A DNA stretch of 55,195 nucleotides. It comes from Candidatus Roizmanbacteria bacterium CG_4_9_14_0_2_um_filter_38_17. Its GTDB lineage: Bacteria; Patescibacteriota; Microgenomatia; GCA-00278855. Below the pieces are notes generated by a model. The model saw nothing but the letters and a program-made list of their open reading frames with translations. It did no database searches and was not told the origin of the DNA. The translations under genes and the position numbers were made by a program. The DNA lies in assembly GCA_002788855.1 (NCBI GenBank), contig PFSB01000016.1, positions 1 to 55,195 of the forward strand. The letters are read 5' to 3'. Positions 50,579 through 55,195 of the stretch are shown here, piece after piece; the stretch's first letter is position 1, and every line of letters starts with the position of its first letter.

Positions 50579-53497
50579 TTATGCAGGGTTGCAGTAGAGC
50601 TTGTATTCACAGTGTTTGCAGAAGAAGTGTTTTGAACAGGCATAGTTTGAATTTTCCATTTCATCCACCAATTTAATAATATTCTCTTTGCTGGTTTTAA
50701 GCTCTTCAGTGGAGCGAATGGTGGTTAATTTCTGCTGGTTTGCAAAATAGTAGAGTGACAGTTTTATATTTTGGGGCTTTTGGAGGAAAAGAGGATGATG
50801 GACTTGAGTTGCGGCTAATGCATAAATAGTTAACTGCTCGTCTTTGTCTACTTGTCTTTGTGTGGGGACTTTGTTTGATGTTTTATAGTCAATTATTTCG
50901 ATTTCTCCACTTGGTAGAACATCGATCCGATCAATTATCCCACCAATTTTTATAGTTGGAGTTAAAGGAAGAGTGAATTTTTCCTCTAGGGCTTTTGTAT
51001 AAATTGGTTGAGAATGTGCTTGATCATAAAAGCCCGATAGATATTCTTTGGCAGAGCTAAGATTTACTTGCTCTTCCTTTTTGTTTTTAAAACCAATTGT
51101 CTGCCAGTTTGATTCTAGAAACTGCAGCAACTTATCTTTACTGTGTGGATTGTTGTTGATTAGATATGTATAGTAGTCTCGCAAAGTAGTATGAATATTG
51201 GTGCCAAAGATTAGCGCAGGAGAAATGAGTGTAGGGACCTTCAGAATATACCGTAATTTGTAATGCAATGGGCATAAGCGAAATGCAGAAATTTGTGAAT
51301 AAGATAAATAGCTTACTTGATGATGGAGTTTGGCTGGCTCAACACTCTCAGGCGTTGCCTTCCATGATTCAAAAAAATCCAGTTGGTCTATAGCTGGATT
51401 CGTGGTTCTATAGCTTTCACCCAAAGCCTCTTGTACAAAACCAGATAATTTCTTCTCACGTTTATTATCTGCGTAGGATTTGCTGGCAGTAAAAAAAAGC
51501 TGGTCTTTAGCTCTGGTCATTCCAACATAAAATAAGCGGCGTTCTTCTTGAACATGAAAGTCTCCAGAAGGGAGTTTTTCTCGAATGAGCTCATCGGGAA
51601 TAGGTATTTGCTCTCGCCGACTTGTAGTGGGAAATCTTAAGTTAACAAGATTGACTAAAAATACAACTTTAAACTCGAGTCCCTTAGCAGAGTGAACTGT
51701 TAATATATTAACCCGATCTTCAATAATCCAGTCGAGATCAGAAGCAGATGGAGACTCTCCCACCTCTAGAGAGAGTTCAATCCAGTTATTTATAGCATCT
51801 ACTGATGCGTCTTCGTGAGAGGCTTCATATGATTTGAGTTTGTCAAAAAATTTGGAGATGTTTGTTAACTGAAGTTCATCTTGTAATGACTCAGGGTTTT
51901 TTGCGAGTTTGGCTAGTTGACCAGAGTCTGCGAGGAAATAGTATAAAATTTGTCCGCCCGTTTCACGTGGAACAAAGTTTAAGTGACGATGAATCATCGA
52001 TATTATTATTGCCAATTGATCTTTGGTTTTAGTGCTTAAATTTGGTAGTTGCTGCGATGTGAGAGTTCGGTCATAGTCTATTGACTGGTATTGTTTGGTA
52101 ACTTCTTCGCAGAGCTCAAAAAGCGAATGATTAGTTCGCTTTGCCCAAGTATTTAAAGCTGCCAAATCACGTCCAGGAATATTCCAAATTGGCATAGCTA
52201 ATACTCGATAAAAAGAGGCAGAATCGTCAAAGTGTGCAAGGGTTTTAATATATGCAATTAGATCCCGAATTTCCTCTGTGCGAAAAAGTTGATTGGGTCC
52301 TAAGAACTGATAGGGGATGCCGTTTCGCTTTAAAGATTTAATAAATGGCTCACCATGACTATTTGCTCGAAGGAGGATGGCAAAATCGCTCCAGCTGTAT
52401 TTCTGTTCTTTTCTTAATTTAGTTATTGTAGATATGACGCTATCTGCCTCTTGCTCTTCGCGGTCTGTAAAGAATAATTGAATGGGTTTTTGTGTTGCTT
52501 CTTTTCTGGTGGTTGTTAGGTTTTTATCGATGCCCAAACTTGCCTCAAGAGTGTCTGGGTCGTTGTGTTTGATGAGATTATATGCGTGGTCTAGAATTGT
52601 TTGAGTTGAGCGGTAGTTTTTTGTTAAGACAATCTGTTTAGAATTGGGATAATCTTTCATAAACGAGAGAATGTTTGAAATCGCGGCCCCACGAAATTTA
52701 TACACTGACTGTGAGTCGTCCCCGACAACTGTCAGCAGAGGCTTAGTACCTTTAGCAGTTAACAGCTTAATTAGTTCATATTGAGCTATGTTTGTGTCTT
52801 GAAACTCATCGACTAAGATATGTTTAAAAGTTTGTTGGTATTGTTTAAGGATATCTGGCCTTGTACGTAGTAGTTCTAAGGTATTTGAGATAAGGTCTGA
52901 AAAATCCATTACACCATTTTGAATTTTAAGTTCTTCGTAAAAACTATATGCAGATGCAAGTTCTTTCCATTTGGAATTATCTTCACTTTTGCTGTTATTA
53001 TTTACCCACTTACTGTACTGAGCCGTTGTAATGTCTTCATCTTTTAGTCTACTGATGTGACTAAGTATCCCAGAGATGAACTTGGTAGGATTGCCGCGAG
53101 GTCTGAAATATTTTAAAGACATATCCCATAGATGGTTCTGGATTAATCCAATTGCTTCAGCCTCAGCAATGAGTTTATAGCCAGGATTAAGGCCAATGTT
53201 TATAGCTTCATTTCTCAGTAGTCTATCGCAAAAAGAGTGAAAAGTCATAATCCAGGTCTGGGTATAACCATATGGAAGCGCTTGGTCAACTCGTTCTTCC
53301 ATTTCTTTAGCGGCTTTTTCTGTGAATGTAACTGCAAGTATTTCTTGGGGTTGAGCTTTCTTCTCTATGATAAGACGCTTAATGCGCTCTGATATAACTG
53401 TTGTTTTACCTGTTCCAGCTCCAGCAATTATTAGTAGAGGTGTTTTATTATGATTTACAGCTTTTTGCTGTTCAATGTTTAGGTTTGTTTCTTGCAC
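50579..53497 (-). CDS. UvrD/Rep helicase fused to RecB-like Fe-S nuclease
   Basis: 972 residues. The N-terminal helicase has GAGTGKTT (about 26-33), TFTEKAAKEM, VDEFQDTN, GDDSQSVYKFRGAA, KNYRST, TVHSAKGLEF and VGMTRAKDQL. The C-terminal nuclease has IDRIDVLPSGEIEIIDYKTSNK near 870. Cys in FRLCPLHYKL near 745 and the cluster SKHFFCKHCEYKLYC at the end supply four ligands for an AddB/AdnA-type 4Fe-4S cluster. Likely a one-chain end-resection enzyme. GTG start lies six bases after TATAAT. Confidence 0.9.
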   Translation of the reverse strand: MQETNLNIEQQKAVNHNKTPLLIIAGAGTGKTTVISERIKRLIIEKKAQPQEILAVTFTEKAAKEMEERVDQALPYGYTQTWIMTFHSFCDRLLRNEAINIGLNPGYKLIAEAEAIGLIQNHLWDMSLKYFRPRGNPTKFISGILSHISRLKDEDITTAQYSKWVNNNSKSEDNSKWKELASAYSFYEELKIQNGVMDFSDLISNTLELLRTRPDILKQYQQTFKHILVDEFQDTNIAQYELIKLLTAKGTKPLLTVVGDDSQSVYKFRGAAISNILSFMKDYPNSKQIVLTKNYRSTQTILDHAYNLIKHNDPDTLEASLGIDKNLTTTRKEATQKPIQLFFTDREEQEADSVISTITKLRKEQKYSWSDFAILLRANSHGEPFIKSLKRNGIPYQFLGPNQLFRTEEIRDLIAYIKTLAHFDDSASFYRVLAMPIWNIPGRDLAALNTWAKRTNHSLFELCEEVTKQYQSIDYDRTLTSQQLPNLSTKTKDQLAIIISMIHRHLNFVPRETGGQILYYFLADSGQLAKLAKNPESLQDELQLTNISKFFDKLKSYEASHEDASVDAINNWIELSLEVGESPSASDLDWIIEDRVNILTVHSAKGLEFKVVFLVNLVNLRFPTTSRREQIPIPDELIREKLPSGDFHVQEERRLFYVGMTRAKDQLFFTASKSYADNKREKKLSGFVQEALGESYRTTNPAIDQLDFFESWKATPESVEPAKLHHQVSYLSYSQISAFRLCPLHYKLRYILKVPTLISPALIFGTNIHTTLRDYYTYLINNNPHSKDKLLQFLESNWQTIGFKNKKEEQVNLSSAKEYLSGFYDQAHSQPIYTKALEEKFTLPLTPTIKIGGIIDRIDVLPSGEIEIIDYKTSNKVPTQRQVDKDEQLTIYALAATQVHHPLFLQKPQNIKLSLYYFANQQKLTTIRSTEELKTSKENIIKLVDEMENSNYACSKHFFCKHCEYKLYCNPA

Positions 53498-53534
53498 AAG
53501 AAGATTATATCAGCTAAGTTATATAATCAGCTGT

Positions 53535-54164
53535 ATGAAAATTATAAACCTTGCATTATTCTTATATATTGTTTCAATCTTAGTTTGTCCCAGTGTATAT
53601 GCACAACCACTGGATCCCTCGATTGAGGGCTATGACCAGGTTAAGACTCCGTTAAGACCAAGTTTAAAAATAGTTTCTCCTCAGACGGGAAGTACTGTAC
53701 TGGGAAATAGGATAACAATGGAGTATATAGTTAGTGGAGTAAAGCTAATATCTCCAGAAGATGCAACATTAAATGTTCGTGGAGAAGGACACTTGCTTAT
53801 TTCTTTTGCTAAAGCAGACATTTATGGACCTGAGGGAACGTTCCAGACATTTATACATAAATCCCCTATTATTTTTGAGAATATTCCAGAAGGTGACTAC
53901 ATATTAATTGTTGAAGTTGTAAAAAATAGAGGTGATAGTTATGAGCCAGCGGTTAAAGAAGAAGTTCAGTTTGCAGTCAGACACGTTGTTAAATTGTCGC
54001 CAACTCCACCAGCTACACCAACTCCTACTCCAGAAACAGCAACAAGTATAGTCATTAACAATAAACAAAATATATTGTTTGGTGTAGGTATTGTTTTAGT
54101 TCTGTTGCCGGCTACGTTTTTAATGTCTCGGGGGATTAGAAAAATAGGTTCGGATATGGTATAG
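53535..54164 (+). CDS. Secreted protein with C-terminal membrane anchor
   Basis: About 209 residues. Signal peptide LALFLYIVSILVCPSVYAQ, a beta-rich domain (LKIVSPQTGSTVLGNRITME; NVRGEGHLLISFAKADIYGP; FENIPEGDYILIVEVVKNRG), a PTPPATPTPTP linker, then a membrane helix and a short basic tail. TATAAT lies seven bases before ATG 53535, which excludes the longer frame from 53475. Function unknown. Confidence 0.65.
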   Translation: MKIINLALFLYIVSILVCPSVYAQPLDPSIEGYDQVKTPLRPSLKIVSPQTGSTVLGNRITMEYIVSGVKLISPEDATLNVRGEGHLLISFAKADIYGPEGTFQTFIHKSPIIFENIPEGDYILIVEVVKNRGDSYEPAVKEEVQFAVRHVVKLSPTPPATPTPTPETATSIVINNKQNILFGVGIVLVLLPATFLMSRGIRKIGSDMV

Positions 54165-54174
54165 TAGGCTCTCT

Positions 54175-55023
54175 ATGAAGAGACAAATAGTCACGTTGTT
54201 AGTTCTCGCGATAATTGTTGTGGGAGTTGCATTTGGTATTACAAAATTCATAATGGGTCTTAGAGATAATCGTCAAGCTGGTATTAAAATTGTCTCTACA
54301 CCTGTTGCTTCTGTTTTTTTTGATGATGATTTAAAAGGAAAAACCCCATTTGATCAAAAAATGTCGGCTGGAACTTATCTTATTAAGCTCACGCCTGATG
54401 GAACAGATATGACATCTTGGCAAAAGGAAATTAATTTACAAGCTGGGCTGATTACCTATATTAACCGCGAATTAGGCAAGAGTGAGCTATCTTCATCTGG
54501 AGAAGTATTAATATTAGAGAATACTGGAGAAGATAAATCTAGTATTTCAGTAATATCTACACCAGATGGTGCAACGGTAGCTTTAGATGGGCAGGAAAAA
54601 GGAACGACTCCTCTATTGTTATCAGATATTGAAGTTGGTGAACACACATTATTTGTGTTTGCTCCTGGTTTTCGGGACAGACAGGTAAAGGTAAATACAA
54701 CTTCAGGACATAAATTAATTGTAGAAATTCAGTTGGCTCTCGTGAATGATGAGAAAGAAGCTACGGATTCAGCAACTACAGATTCAGAATCAAAAGATAC
54801 TTCAGAAACATCGAGTTCTGGAGCAACTTTGAAAATCTTAGATACGCCAACTGGTTGGCTTCGCGTACGATTTGAGCCAACGCTATCTGCTTCAGAAGCA
54901 GCCAAAGTTGATCCGGGAGATGAGTTTGAACTTCTAGATGAAAAAGAAGGTTGGTATAAGATAGAATATGAAAAAGGTAAGGAAGGTTGGATCTCCTCAC
55001 GCTACGCTGATAAGGCGGAATAA
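54175..55023 (+). CDS. PEGA-SH3 domain membrane-anchored protein
   Basis: 282 residues. N-terminal helix (VTLLVLAIIVVGVAFGITKF). Two PEGA-type repeats: VSTPVASVFFDDDLKGKTPF near 41-60 and ISTPDGATVALDGQEKGTTP near 126-145. A Ser/Thr/Glu linker leads to a bacterial SH3 domain (GWLRVRFEPTLSASEAAKVD…GWYKIEYEKGKEGWISSRYA). Probably binds wall or surface polymers. Ten bases downstream of the previous gene. Confidence 0.83.
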   Translation: MKRQIVTLLVLAIIVVGVAFGITKFIMGLRDNRQAGIKIVSTPVASVFFDDDLKGKTPFDQKMSAGTYLIKLTPDGTDMTSWQKEINLQAGLITYINRELGKSELSSSGEVLILENTGEDKSSISVISTPDGATVALDGQEKGTTPLLLSDIEVGEHTLFVFAPGFRDRQVKVNTTSGHKLIVEIQLALVNDEKEATDSATTDSESKDTSETSSSGATLKILDTPTGWLRVRFEPTLSASEAAKVDPGDEFELLDEKEGWYKIEYEKGKEGWISSRYADKAE

Positions 55024-55045
55024 TCTAGTATAGAATTTACATTAA

Positions 55046-55190
55046 TATAGAGCTAGTCATGTAGGGTTAGTAGGTATTGCTGTAAAGAAAGGATTTAGAG
55101 AGGAAGGAATAGGTACCATTATGCTTAACAAGCTAAATTTATTACAAAGGGGAATATATTGATCAAATAATGATGCACAAGGAATTGTGA
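55046..55190 (+). pseudogene. GNAT acetyltransferase C-terminal remnant, frameshifted
   Basis: SHVGLVGIAVKKGFREEGIG followed by TIMLNKLN is the acetyl-CoA-binding motif A of GNAT enzymes, but no start lies upstream and a stop comes at 55160-55162. The family's usual ending continues in the other frame (EYIDQIMMHKEL, stop 55188-55190). A dead remnant. Confidence 0.75.
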
Positions 55191-55195
55191 TTTAG

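Noticed and set aside
1-55195. CRISPR array
   Set aside because: Repeats seen are few, unequal in spacing and scattered; no regular repeat-spacer series and no cas gene.
1-55195. Recoded TGA (glycine) as in Gracilibacteria and Absconditabacteria
   Set aside because: TGA ends many genes at family-typical lengths (for example the permease operon's small protein and the PilN-like protein), and conserved glycines use GGN codons.

Overview
The window reads as bacterial chromosome from a small-genome, AT-rich lineage of the Candidate Phyla Radiation (Patescibacteria), most like Microgenomates. This is inferred from gene families and layout, not from a marker phylogeny. TGA is used as a normal stop. 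No rRNA, tRNA or CRISPR array was recognised by eye.

Region 1 (1-10.3 kb) is an accessory, defence-type island. A convergent HNH endonuclease and C5-cytosine methyltransferase look like a restriction-modification pair; the methyltransferase follows a LexA-like self-cleaving repressor in one operon. Divergent from these is a three-gene operon led by a 1274-residue protein that I read as REase-like domain, TPR array, GreA/B-C-like domain and PIN-like nuclease. A DUF5674 pair and an AbiEi/AbiEii toxin-antitoxin pair follow.

Region 2 (10.3-19.5 kb) mixes a deaminase/epimerase/cupin operon, a broken RibD-like reductase gene, several dispersed repeats, Nudix and small membrane proteins, and an ackA-phosphoketolase-like operon (acetyl-phosphate to acetate plus ATP).

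Region 3 (19.5-32 kb) holds an NhaD antiporter, typA, a DEAD-box helicase, a Nudix hydrolase, an AlkA-like glycosylase, a trpA remnant, enolase, a lone receiver domain, a three-gene WxL/DUF916-like surface locus, a phosphoribosyltransferase-like protein facing a deoxyribosyltransferase-like/RHH fusion, and a Cys-rich secreted protein.

Region 4 (32-46 kb) is mostly core and envelope: permease, xseA/xseB, RecB-like nuclease, VIT1-type transporter, DUF368 (PopT-type) lipid-carrier transporter, a candidate attenuator leader before two tiny genes, murJ, rpsT, pilN/pilO-like genes, a REP-associated transposase inside 30-bp perfect inverted repeats, an LCP protein and tpiA.

Region 5 (46-55.2 kb) has a UvrD/PcrA helicase, a FemAB-type ligase, a VapBC-type pair, a palindromic MITE-like element, a helicase-nuclease fusion, two secreted or membrane-anchored proteins and a frameshifted GNAT remnant at the right edge.

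Two genome-wide traits stand out. Many promoters place the -10 hexamer exactly six bases before an ATG or GTG start, which implies leaderless mRNAs. At least five kinds of dispersed intergenic repeat and several gene relics point to ongoing decay and repeat spread.
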